Origin: Paratinospora sagittata
Lineage: Eukaryota > Streptophyta > Magnoliopsida > Ranunculales > Menispermaceae
Direction of reading: 5' to 3'
NCBI GenBank assembly: GCA_035771175.1
Contig: CM069612.1
Span: 28,716,150-28,780,149 of the forward strand
Length of the DNA: 64,000 bases
Shown here: piece after piece, positions 27,263 to 37,160 of the stretch
Numbering within the stretch: the first letter of the stretch is position 1
Layout: the number at the start of each line of letters is the position of its first letter
Made by a program: the position numbers and the translations under genes
The notes under the pieces: generated by a model
What the model was told of the DNA's origin: nothing
The model's database searches: none
What the model saw: the letters and a program-made list of their open reading frames with translations, nothing else

Positions 27263-28335
27263 GCTTACAAATAAGCATTTATTAAGTTTAGATTTTTGTA
27301 ATGTACTTAACTCTAGGTTTTGATGAAGTTTTGTTTTCCAGGATTTTGGATTTAATAAGATTGACAACTACATTGACTCCATTAATAATCAGCTTGTTTG
27401 CCTACTATGCTATATTCTCTTATCTGTGCTGGGAATTCTTCTATGTTTCAGTTATGTTCTTGTGTGTTACCTCTATTCACTCTTGGGTTATGAACTGATC
27501 CAAAGAGGACCATTTTTAACAAATTTTTTATGCTTCAAAGCCTGGTTTGGTTTAAACCTTAAACTACACTGTAGCAAACACATTTTTGTTTGCAAGCTCT
27601 TTTAAGAATGAAGAAAAGATGGCCCATTAACTCACTTGAATATTCCCTCCTTCCCTTCTAATTTGTTTCATGCATTTAATCTCTTAAATAAAGGTGAATA
27701 CATAAACAATCTCATTACAAACTTCTGTATCTCTTGCCAGTTATTAAGAAACATAAACAAAAAAGAAAAAAAGGCTTACTATTTAAATTATTTTTACCAC
27801 AATTTAAAAAAAAAAATTAAGTGTTTCTGCCTCAGTAATATTACTTTACTGCAATATAATTAGGATTTTTTTAGGTGTAGGCTCATTGCCTCTTTGGGTC
27901 TAAATGTGGTATGATCCGCATTGTTATGCAGTTAGATCGTTTAATGTCCTCATCTCCTATTGTCTCTTTCTTATTATATATATAATTATTATTTTTTTTT
28001 TTTAGTTTCTCATAAAGTATCCCTTATTCTTCGGGACTAGTTTTCATTTTAAGGCAAGAACGAAATGATAAATCTTTTCAAACGAACTGACCAACCTCTT
28101 CTAGGTTTTCTCCCAGTGCCTTGGTGGGCAGGGGCTTATCAGCTCAAGAAGAACAATTATTCGGTGTTCCTGGAAACAAGTTATCACTTGGTCTCCTTAC
28201 CCTCAAAATTTCTAATACGCGAAAGGGGCAAATTCGTCATAGCAAAGAACGCCCCCGTTGCCTATTGTGGATAACAAAGCAGTCTGAAGAGAGGAGAAGA
28301 AGAAGAGAGAAAGCTGGTGACGCTAAGTTGCAGCC
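27263..28335. other. Spacer between COX16 and RPL6
   Basis: This holds the 3' end of COX16 and the RPL6 promoter and leader. The last ~80 bases before the RPL6 ATG are purine-rich ('gaggagaagaagaagagag'), as in many plant leaders. A frame at 28065-28274 overlaps the promoter and shows no recognisable domain. No gene seen. Confidence 0.6.
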
Positions 28336-31300
28336 ATGGCTTCTTCGCTAGCATGTTCTTTCCAGCCTTGGTGGGTCCCTCTATCTTCTCATTTCTATCT
28401 TTTTCTGAACAATCTCAACTTGGGTTTTGCTTCTTCTTCTTGTTCTTATATATTCATAAGTTGAACAGTTTGGTTTCCCAGAAATAATTGTTTATGTTGA
28501 GCAATTAAGCAAAATTACTTTTTTCTGAACGAAATGAGTTGAAAAATTCAAACTTTGAAGTGAATGTTGGCGGCATTTCTTTTATGGGTAGTTGGGTTTG
28601 CTTCAGATAATATTTCTTAAAAAAAAAAAAAAAAATCAAAACTTTGCTTTTGTCTTCCCTCTGTTTTAACATATATGATTGAGCCCAATATGGTTGATGA
28701 AGTTTTGAAGTTGATAGTTGAGATAGAAGTAACTGGAATATGTAGATTATCTTATTTTTGGCTTACAATATGCTTGAAATTGAATGACCAGGTAAATTGG
28801 GACAAACATATAATGCTGTAATTTTTTTTTTTGAAAACAGGGTATTTTTTAGGAGATTTTGGGATGTTTAATTGCATGAAGTATTTCAGCTGAACACTCT
28901 GTAAATGGAAAATAAATGTATGTTTTGAATCATTTGGGTCCTTAAGTTTGGGCATTGTAAAATTGGAAGGAAAAAAAAAATTATAGGAAGAATGTAAGAC
29001 TACTAGACCTGGATTGAGTTGGTTGGACTTTCTTTCCAAGTCTAGTTGAGTGTTATAAAATCAGTATTTTGCTTTGGCTGCAAACTTTTTGTTTCCTTCC
29101 ATTCTAGTTAAATTTCTTTTGCTGCAAATTCGCACAATATATGTGTGTTTCATGGTGAGAATTTACTTAATCTACTTGCATATATATTCATTTACATTTT
29201 TTCTAGCTACACCTAGTTTTAGATTGAAGAAACTAAAACCGAAACTTTCATCATCAGTTCTTGTCATCCAATGCAGCTTACAACTTCAATTGTCTAATGT
29301 GAACTTTGTTAACTTCCTCTCAAATCTCAATTCAACTCAACTAAGCCTTTTCCCAATTATATGGTGTTGGCTACATGAATTTGCTTCCTCCACTCCGCAC
29401 TGTCAAGGGCTAAGTCAATATTTAAATTACAATAGTTATAACTTTTTTAATTATTTCTATCCATGTTATTTTAGGTCTTCATCTACCACTATCATTACTA
29501 GGGGATTGTTAATAGGTCACACTTCCTAATTGGGGCATCTAATGGTCTTCATTGTATGTTCAAATCACCTAAATCGGTTTTCTGTCATTTTAATTTTAAT
29601 TGGGGCTACCCCCGCAAAAAATTGTTTAATTGTTTAAATGCTTTTGGAAATTCCAAAAATTGTTTAATGACTCGTGCTGTTTAATCAAAACTCATGTGAA
29701 CATTTTTTTGGTGTGTGTTTTTATCTAAATTAGCTTCATCAATGAGTTAGCATTGACTAATACGATGAATCTAAGCTGGATTTTCTTTGGAAAACTTGAG
29801 TAAGTAGATTAATTGGACTTGTTGGCATTATGAAATTGGATTGCATTGTGTTGTTACTGTTGTTTCTACCTTTTCCTTTTTGACTGAAAATTACCACTTA
29901 AGTGGTGGAGCAATGTGAAATGTGAGTGACTTTCTTGCTATCATGTTACAGCAATTTGAAATCTGAATTTGTTGGCAAGAGAAGTGTACTCCACACAACC
30001 AATGTTTCTTTCACTCAAATTGGGTTTTTAAGGAAGACAGTGGAGTGTAAAGAATCGAGAATAGGGAAAAGTCCAATTGAAGTGCCATCTAATGTGACAA
30101 TCACACTTGAAGGTCAAGATTTGAAAGTTAAGGGTCCTTTGGGAGAGCTTTCCAGGACATACCCACGTGAGGTGAAGGTTGCCAGATTAGAATCTGGACA
30201 TCTGAAGGTCAGTAAGGCAGTGGATACTAGAAGAGGGAACCAAATGCATGGGCTTTTCAGGTGCTTTCACTCTTTCATTCTCTGATATCATGGTCGAAAA
30301 ATTCATTATCTCGTAACAAGTATTGTGGTTATCTTTTTTTCTTTTCTTTTCTCTTGTTCTATTGAATTTTGATAGATGCTTTGTGCATTTTATCTTTGAA
30401 TCATATTGTGGATCTTTCCTCACCTTCTTAGCGCACCAGAATACTATAAGGACACCTATGGAAAAATTCCATCATCCTTTACCATAATGGCTGTCTTACT
30501 ATTTACTATTTATTGTTCTACATGAAATGAGATCTGATTAAAATATTCAACGTGGTCAAACGCCCCTCAAACAAGTTTCTACCTGCATTTTTTTTATGGG
30601 CCTTAACTTTAGGGCATATTGTAATTGTAATTTGTGATACCAAATTGTAACTTTAGAGCATATTGTAATTTGTGATACCAAATTGGTATCAGAGCCGAGG
30701 TTAAGCTTTGGAAGAAAAACGGACCCTCTGTCGAATTTTTCGAGACTGCGTAGAAATTTCGAGATTCTGTAAAAGTGATCGGAACTGTTTTCTGATCACC
30801 CGTGGAGGTAGCTCTTGTTTCCAGGAGTCCAACGCAATAAATAGCAAGAAAAACGGACAAGAAACGAGTTTCCAGGAGCCGATCAAAGTTTGATCCTTGT
30901 ACTCTGCAAAAATTTTTTTGCCGACGCTGTTCATCCCGGAGCTGTTCATCTGATCCGGATCCAAGTTCCGACCCGGATCCGACCCAAGGATCCGTTTCTA
31001 CCCGACACTGTTCATCCAGCCCCAACCCGTTTCGGCCCGACACTGTTCATCCGACCCAGCCCATGCACTATGCCGTTTCGGCCAGACACTATTCATCCCG
31101 GCCCAGCCCGTTTCGGCCTGCAGTTGACCAAATCCATTTTCGGTTGACCAACCATATCCGACTCATTTTTCGTCTGATTTCAGCAAAGTCAGACTCGTTT
31201 CCACCATTTTCGACCGTTCTGGATGCAACCGTGCAATCAGTTTCTGCAGTTTCAGCTCCTAAGTTATTGATATAGCTTAGTTGGAGTCGTTTATTATTTT

Positions 31301-34300
31301 TTAAAACACTTTTCGGCGTCATACATATCTTCTGTCTTAATGGCGGAGGAAATCCCAACCACAAGCAGGCCTTGGTAAAGAAGTTTGATGTCCAACGCAA
31401 AGTTCGAGGTGGAGAAATTCAACGGCACCAACAACTTTGGCATGTGGCAATGCAAAGTTCAAGATCTATTATTCCGGGAAAGATCACATATCGCTTTGGA
31501 AACCAAGCCCAAGGATATGTTCGATGATGATTGGAATTTCGTAAATCGTCAAGCTTGTGGAACAATCAGACTCTGTTTGGCAAAAGATCAGAAGTACTTT
31601 GTGATGAAAGAGACTATGGCAACAAGTCTCTGGAAGAAACTGGAGGACAAGTACATGACGAAAAGCGTAGAGAACCGACTCTACCTGAAGAAGAAGCTCT
31701 TTCGTGTTCAGTACAAGAAAGGTACTCCCATGATTGAGCATCTTGATAATTTCAACAAGATTCTCGTTGATCTACAAAATCTTGATGTTGAAATTCTTGA
31801 TGAGGATAAAGCACTATTGTTGTTAAACTCTTTGCCTAAAAGTTATGAACATTTAACAACAACTTTGGTATATGGTAAAGATGATGTTAAATTCCGTGAT
31901 GTTTCAAATGCTTTGGTGAACAACGAGTATCGAAGGAAGGACCAACTCGATAATAAGGAAGCATCACCAGAAGCCTTAATGGTATCCAGAGGCAGGGCTA
32001 ACAATAAATCTGATAGATCCAGTGGGCGAGGCCGATCTCGCTCAAAGTTAAAGGGACCTTCATCACGTCAACGTCTTGCAAAGGATGAATGTGCCTATTG
32101 TCACCAAAAGGGGCACTGGAAGAAAGATTGTCCAAATAAGGGCAAGACAGATGCAAATGTGGCACAGAAGGCTGAAGAAGATTCTACATTCTCAGTTTCA
32201 TCTATAGACAATCAGTCTGATAGATGGATATTAGATCCCGGATGTTCCTATCATTGGTTCTCAAAATTGGATGAGTTCGATGGAGGAGTCGTGCTCATGG
32301 GCAATAACAATACCTGCCAAACAAAGGGTATTGGAACTATACGCCTAAAGATGCATGACGGTAACAAGACGGCTCACAGAAGTCAGATATGTCCCAGATC
32401 TGAAGAAAAATCTGATCTCACTAGGAGTCCTTGATTCCAGCGGTTACAAGGTAACCATTGAAGATGGACTTCTGATGGTTGTACGTGGAGCACTCTTGGC
32501 CATGAATGGTACTCAAAAAGGAAATCTCTATTTCCTTGACGGACACACAGTAATCGGAAGTGTATCAGCTTGCACTAGCTCTAATGATGTTTCATCGGAC
32601 ACTTCCCGATTTTGTCACTTGCGGCTCGGACATGTTGGAGAGAAGGCTTTTCCAACCTTGATAAGGCAAGGTTCTCTGAAAGGTGCAAAGACCGGGAAAC
32701 TTGACTTCTGTGAGCACTGTATCTTAGGCAAGCAGACAAGAGTCAAGTTTGGAACTGCAATCCACCGCACAAAACGAACATTGGATTATGTTCACACCGA
32801 CGTTTGGGGACCCTCTCAAAATGCTTCATTGGGAGGTAAACATTGGTTTGTTACTTTCATTGATGATTTCTCACGCTATATTTGGGTTTATACCATGAAG
32901 CATAAAGATGAAGTGCTAGATATCTTTCTTATATGGAAGAAAATGGTAGAAACCCAAACGGGAAGGAAGATTAAGAGACTCAGATCTGATAATGGAGGAT
33001 AATACAAGTCAGACCCATTTCAGAAAATTTGTGAGAATGAAGGGATAGTCAGACATTTCACAGTACTAGGCACGCCACAAAAAAACGGTGTTGCTGAACG
33101 CATGAATCGTGCTTTGGTAGATAAAGTTCGCTGCATGTTATCTTATTCTGGACTGAGCAAGGCATTTTGGGCTGAAGCTTTGTCATATGCCTCTTATATC
33201 ATCAATAGACTTCCTGCAACAGCACTAGATGACAAAACTCCCAAGGAGGTATGGTCTGGACAACCCGTTTTAGATTATAATTCTCTGCGCATTTTTGGAT
33301 GCACTGCATATTTCCATGTGAAGGAATCCAAACTGGATCCTAGGTCCAAGAAAACGATGTTCATGGGCTTTAGTGAAGGAGTTAAGGCTTTCCGACTATG
33401 GAACCCTAAGTCAAAGAAGATTGTACTAAGTCGAGATGTAACTTTTGATGAATCTATGATGTCAAAGCATACAGTTTCTGATAAAGAAAATTGAGATCCA
33501 GATTTGCATCAGCAGGTGGAGTTAGATATTCCAGTAACTCCTGGCAAGTCAACAGAGATATCCAACCATTCTGAAGAAGACGAGGAGGAAATCTCAGTTG
33601 AGGTCGAGGCCCCAGGACCAGACATCAGTCAACAACCAGAATCAATTGCCACCAGTCGACCAAGAAGAGAAATCCGCAAACCTGCTCGGTACACTGACAT
33701 GGTTGCATATGCATTTCCAGTCACCGGAGATGATATTCCATACAATTACAAAGATGTTAGTCAGAGTATGGAAAGTGATAAGTGGAGGAGATGAAATCAC
33801 TCCGTCAGAATCAGACTTGGAAGTTGATTCCACTTCCGAAAGGAAAGAAACCAATTGGCTGCAAATGGGTTTTCGCTAAGAAGGAAGGCTCTCCCAGCAC
33901 AGATAGTATCCGATACAAAACCAATCTGGTAGCAAAAGGCTACGCTCAGAAGGAAGGAATTGACTACAATGAGGTATTCTCACCTGTTGTTAAGCATTCG
34001 TCAATTCGAATATTATTGGCTTTGGTTGCACAGTTTGATCTCGAGTTACCCCAACTCGATGTCAAAATTGTTTTTCTGCATGGTAATTTGGAAGATGAGA
34101 TATATATGTCTCAACCAGATGGATTCAAAGTACCAGGAAGAGAGAATTGGGCTTGCAAGTTGAGCAAGTCATTGTATGGCCTGAAGCAGTCACCGAGGCA
34201 GTGGTATAAGCGATTTGACAGCTTCATCCAAAGGCAAAAATATATTCAGAGTTAGTTTAATCATTGTGTCTACTATCGCAAACTTCAAGATGGTACATTT

Positions 34301-36646
34301 ATCTACTTGCTTTTATATGTAGATGATATGTTAATCGCATCTAAAAGCAAGGTGGAGATCAACAAACTGAAGGCTCAATTGAGCTCAGAGTTTGAAATGA
34401 AGGATCTTGGAGAGGCCAGAAAAATTCTCGGGATGGAGATAACTCGAGACAGGGCCAAAAGCACAATCTGTTTGACTCAGACTCAGTATTTGAAGAAAAT
34501 TCTTCAAACTTTTGGCATTGGCAATGACACAAAACCTGTGAGCACACCATTGGCACCACATTTCAAGCTAAGTACATCAATGTCACCAAATTCTGAGGAT
34601 CAGAAGAAGCAAATGGAGAACATTCCATATGCAAATGCAGTTGGTGCCTTGATGTATGCTATGGTGTGTACCAGACCTGACATTTCACATGCTGTAAGTA
34701 TGGTAAGTCGTTACATGCACAACCTCGGTAAATGCCACTGACAAGTAGTGAAGTGGATTCTACGGTATATTTATGGTACTGTGGATATTGGTTTAAAGTT
34801 CGAGAGAGATAAGAAAAGTTGTAAGCATCTAGTCGGATATGTGGATTCAGACTATGCTGGAGATGTTGACAAGCGCAGATCTACTACTGGTTATGTTTTC
34901 ACTATGGCAGGAGGACCAGTGAGTTGGAGATCAATACTACAGTCAACAGTTGCTTTGTCTACTACAGAGGCAGTGTACATGGCAGTAACAGAAGCTTTCA
35001 AGGAAACAATCTGGCTTCATGGATTGACTAAAGACTTGAGAATTGTGCAGAAGAATGTTGAAGTTTTCTGCGACAGCCAGAGTGCCATTTGTTTGGCAAA
35101 GAACCAAGTTCATCACAGTCGAACGAAACATATTGATGTTCGTTTTTATTTTGTTCGAGAAATAGTAGAAGAAGGGAGTATTCTTCTGCAAAAGATCAAG
35201 ACCGCAAATAACCCCGCAGATATGCTTATAAAGGTGGTTACAGGGATCAAGTTCCAACATTGTTTGGACTTGATTAACATCTCACGAGCTCGAAGTGCCT
35301 AAGGGCACTAATGGAGGCAGCAACAGTTTTTTGAAAGAAGCTCGCCACGGTGAAAGATTGTTGCACTGCAGTTTTAATTGACAAATTGCTGCAGGTATGG
35401 TGAAGCTCTGTTCCACATGAGGTGGAGGTGGAGATTTGTTGGGGACCGCCCCATGTGGCCGACAAAATGGGTGGCTGAAAATGGGTACATGAATCCATTT
35501 CTTCCACTCTATTCTATTGAAGGCTAAATTGACATTTATATTACCATTATTTATATCTTTTTTAATTGTATCAATCCTTGTTATTTTAGATCTTCCTCTA
35601 CCTCTATCATTGTCGTTGATTGTTAATATGTTCCTATCTAATGCATTCAATGGTCTTCGTTGTATGTGTGTGTTCAAACCACCTTAGTCATTTTTCTCTT
35701 ATTTTATCTCCAATTGGGGTTTCTTCTACTTTTTCTCAAATATGTTCATTTGTAATTTTATCTTTCACTGTTTCAGCACATTTCCATCTTAACATTTTTG
35801 TTGGCTACCAAACCATTAAAAAAAAAGTGTAACCAATGCACGAGGTTTCTGCCATTGCAGGTTCTGGGGAATGATTGATGAACCTCCTTTTTTTTTTTAT
35901 GAGTTTTATGTTTTCCATCTTCCAAATTGATCTTCAACAAAAATCTCAAGTTTCAAGGTTTTTTTTTTACACTTTTGGTTAGTTTAATGACATAAGTTTA
36001 ACAAACATGAAAACAAAATGAGTACCCAATGCACAAGGTTTCTACATTGCAGGTTCTGGGGAATGATTGATGAACCTCTTTTTTTGTGAGTTTTACATGT
36101 TCCATCTTCTGAATTGATCTTCAACAAAAATCTCAAGTTTCAAGCTTTTTTTTTTTTTGCCGCTTTTGGTTAGTTTAATGGCATAAATTAAACAAACATG
36201 AAAACAAAAGGAGTAATTCAAATGTCTTTTGAAAATCGAAGGTTGGTTGTACCTTCTATGATGGTGGTGAGCAAACTTATACATTCATTCTTACTTTGGC
36301 GTGGTGCAGGACTCTTACTGACAACATGGTGGTTGGTGTGTCTAAAGGTTTTGAGAAGAAACTACAATTAATTGGGGTTGGATACCGTGCGATGTTGGAA
36401 AACAAGGACTTAGTGTTAAATCTCGGGTTTTCTCACCCAGTTAGGATGACAATCCCAGAAGACCTAAAGGTGAAGGTGGAGGAAAACACCAGAATTACTG
36501 TTAGTGGCTATGACAAGTGTGCCATTGGCGACTTTGCTGCTTCAATTAGGAAATGGAGACCTCCTGAACCATATAAAGGGAAGGGTGTCAAATATGCAGA
36601 TGAGATTGTAAGAAGAAAGGAAGGGAAGGCTGGCAAGAAGAAATGA
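28336..36646 (+). CDS. RPL6: 50S ribosomal protein L6, chloroplastic
   Basis: Three exons: 28336-28370 (35 bases), 29952-30260 and 36310-36646, in phase (2-2-0), 226 residues. The first ~40 residues (Met-Ala-Ser-Ser then Ser/Lys/Arg-rich) form a plastid transit peptide. The bacterial-type uL6 fold follows, from '[17 protein letters not shown]' through '[14 protein letters not shown]' to '[20 protein letters not shown]', with the Lys-rich C-terminus '[12 protein letters not shown]..'. uL6 binds 23S rRNA near the sarcin-ricin loop in plastid ribosomes. All coding residues look intact. Intron 1 (1.6 kb) holds an antisense LINE relic, and intron 2 is 6.05 kb because a degenerate Copia element in the same orientation, another LINE relic and a 193-bp duplication lie in it. 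Splice sites (AG|GTGCTT and TGCAG|GA) remain normal, so the gene is probably functional. Confidence 0.95.
29330..29612 (-). mobile_element. RTE-type LINE 3' end relic in RPL6 intron 1 (antisense)
   Basis: On the plus strand the segment reads 'caactaagcc..ggctacatgaatt..ttattttaggtcttc..catctaatggtcttc..aattggggctac', which is the reverse of the end of the plant RTE LINE reverse transcriptase ORF and its 3' tail. It is strongly diverged and parallel to the copy at 35486-35815. Confidence 0.6.
30684..30695 (+). other. Copia primer-binding site (initiator tRNA-Met)
   Basis: TGGTATCAGAGC is complementary to the 3' end of plant initiator methionine tRNA and is the standard minus-strand primer site of Copia elements. 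The bases just upstream ('gtgatacca') end in CA as an LTR should, but the remainder does not match the 3' LTR start. The 44 bases before it are part of a small tandem duplication. Confidence 0.85.
30920..31125 (+). repeat. Imperfect GC-rich minisatellite in the Copia leader
   Basis: Versions of 'gacactgttcatcc' occur at 30923, 31004, 31039 and 31085, and 'ccgtttcggcc' recurs between them, giving degenerate units of about 35-47 bases. It lies between the primer site and gag, where packaging signals are expected in retroelements. No role can be shown from sequence. Confidence 0.65.
31385..35302 (+). pseudogene. Copia gag-pol polyprotein, inactivated
   Basis: Gag runs from 31385 with a UBN2-type domain and a CCHC knuckle ([14 protein letters not shown]). 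The protease shows DPG where an active aspartic protease has D-S/T-G. Next come the integrase HHCC region ('CEHCILGKQ') and core ('HTDVWGP', 'SDNGG', 'NGVAERMN'), reverse transcriptase with YVDD, and RNase H to 35302. Breaks: a frame change between about 32355 and 32434, in-frame stops at 33000, 33492, 34253 and 34739, and another frame change near 33785. No single protein can be made. This describes a decayed plant retrotransposon, not an active element. Confidence 0.92.
35418..35434 (+). other. Copia polypurine tract
   Basis: A purine-rich run ('gaggtggaggtggaga') directly precedes the LTR-like TGTTGGGG at 35437, the position expected for the plus-strand primer of a Copia element. It marks the left border of the 3' LTR. 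Confidence 0.75.
35486..35815 (-). mobile_element. RTE-type LINE relic abutting the truncated Copia 3' LTR (antisense)
   Basis: On the minus strand a frame reads '[12 protein letters not shown]' and later '[13 protein letters not shown]', the C-terminus of plant RTE LINE reverse transcriptases. The join to LTR sequence near 35486 is abrupt. The copy is diverged from that in intron 1, so each appears to be an independent old insertion or a duplicated relic. Confidence 0.65.
35829..36211. repeat. 193-bp tandem duplication before RPL6 exon 3
   Basis: Copies 35829-36018 and 36022-36211 share 'ggttctggggaatgattgat', 'gatcttcaacaaaaatctca' and 'aacaaacatgaaaacaaaa' with few differences. The start ('accaatgcacgaggtttctg') resembles the tail block of antisense plant SINEs. 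Each copy contains 'ttgcag', a cryptic acceptor candidate, 100-450 bases upstream of the true acceptor at 36309. Confidence 0.85.
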
Positions 36647-37020
36647 ATGTTTTTTTTTGGTCTTTTTGCTGTTGTAACCTGGTTGTATGGTATCTGATCT
36701 ACTTAAATTGACAATTGAATGCTACATTTATGAAAAAAAAGCTGTCTTCATTTTTTATTTTTTTTTTGTTTCTGTTTTATAAGTGTACATATTTATCCGT
36801 GCTAGTTTGAACAGGAAATGCATGCCAAGCAAGCTGTTGCTCTTGATATTGATCAGATGTAGATTGTCTAACCTAATAGTCAGATTGTTGCTTGTATAAT
36901 AGCAATCATGGAATTAAAATAGGTTAAGTGAAAGTGTTCTTCTAAAGGGCATTACAATCAAGATCTCATTTTGAAGTTGAAAAGAAAATCTTTATAAGAT
37001 AATTGTTATATTAGCTGAAA

Positions 37021-37160
37021 GGTGGGCCTTGACGCAACGATCAAGCGTGCTCTATAGTGTTTTGGAGGTCATAGGTTAGAATCCAGACAATTTCTCTAAT
37101 ATGGAGGTAACATTCATTTCTCAAACTTGGCAATGGCAAAAGCATCGTGCACTGTATATA
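37021..37160 (+). mobile_element. tRNA-derived SINE relic
   Basis: 'gtgggccttgacgcaacgat' (A-box region) and 'ggtcataggttagaatcc' (B-box region) match the head of plant SINEs of the TS type with a few substitutions. Poly-A or T tail and target duplication were not identified. Confidence 0.65.

Larger units (their letters stand above)
30684..35485 (+). mobile_element. Degenerate Ty1/Copia retrotransposon (Tork-like) in RPL6 intron 2
   Basis: In order: primer-binding site at 30684, a GC-rich leader with short repeats, gag-pol (31385-35302, broken), a polypurine tract near 35418-35434, and the start of a 3' LTR with TGTTGGGG at 35437. The pol order protease-integrase-RT-RNaseH defines Copia; the RNase H block '[20 protein letters not shown]' is typical of the Tork lineage. 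The 3' LTR is cut after about 50 bases, where LINE sequence begins, and no matching 5' LTR precedes the primer site, so both ends are damaged and no target duplication could be found. The composition is less AT-rich than the flanks. Confidence 0.92.

Noticed and set aside
31385..35302. Interpreting the pol region as an endogenous viral sequence
   Set aside because: Domain order (integrase before reverse transcriptase), primer site and Tork-like RNase H place it in plant Ty1/Copia retrotransposons; there is no envelope, movement or capsid protein of a plant virus.
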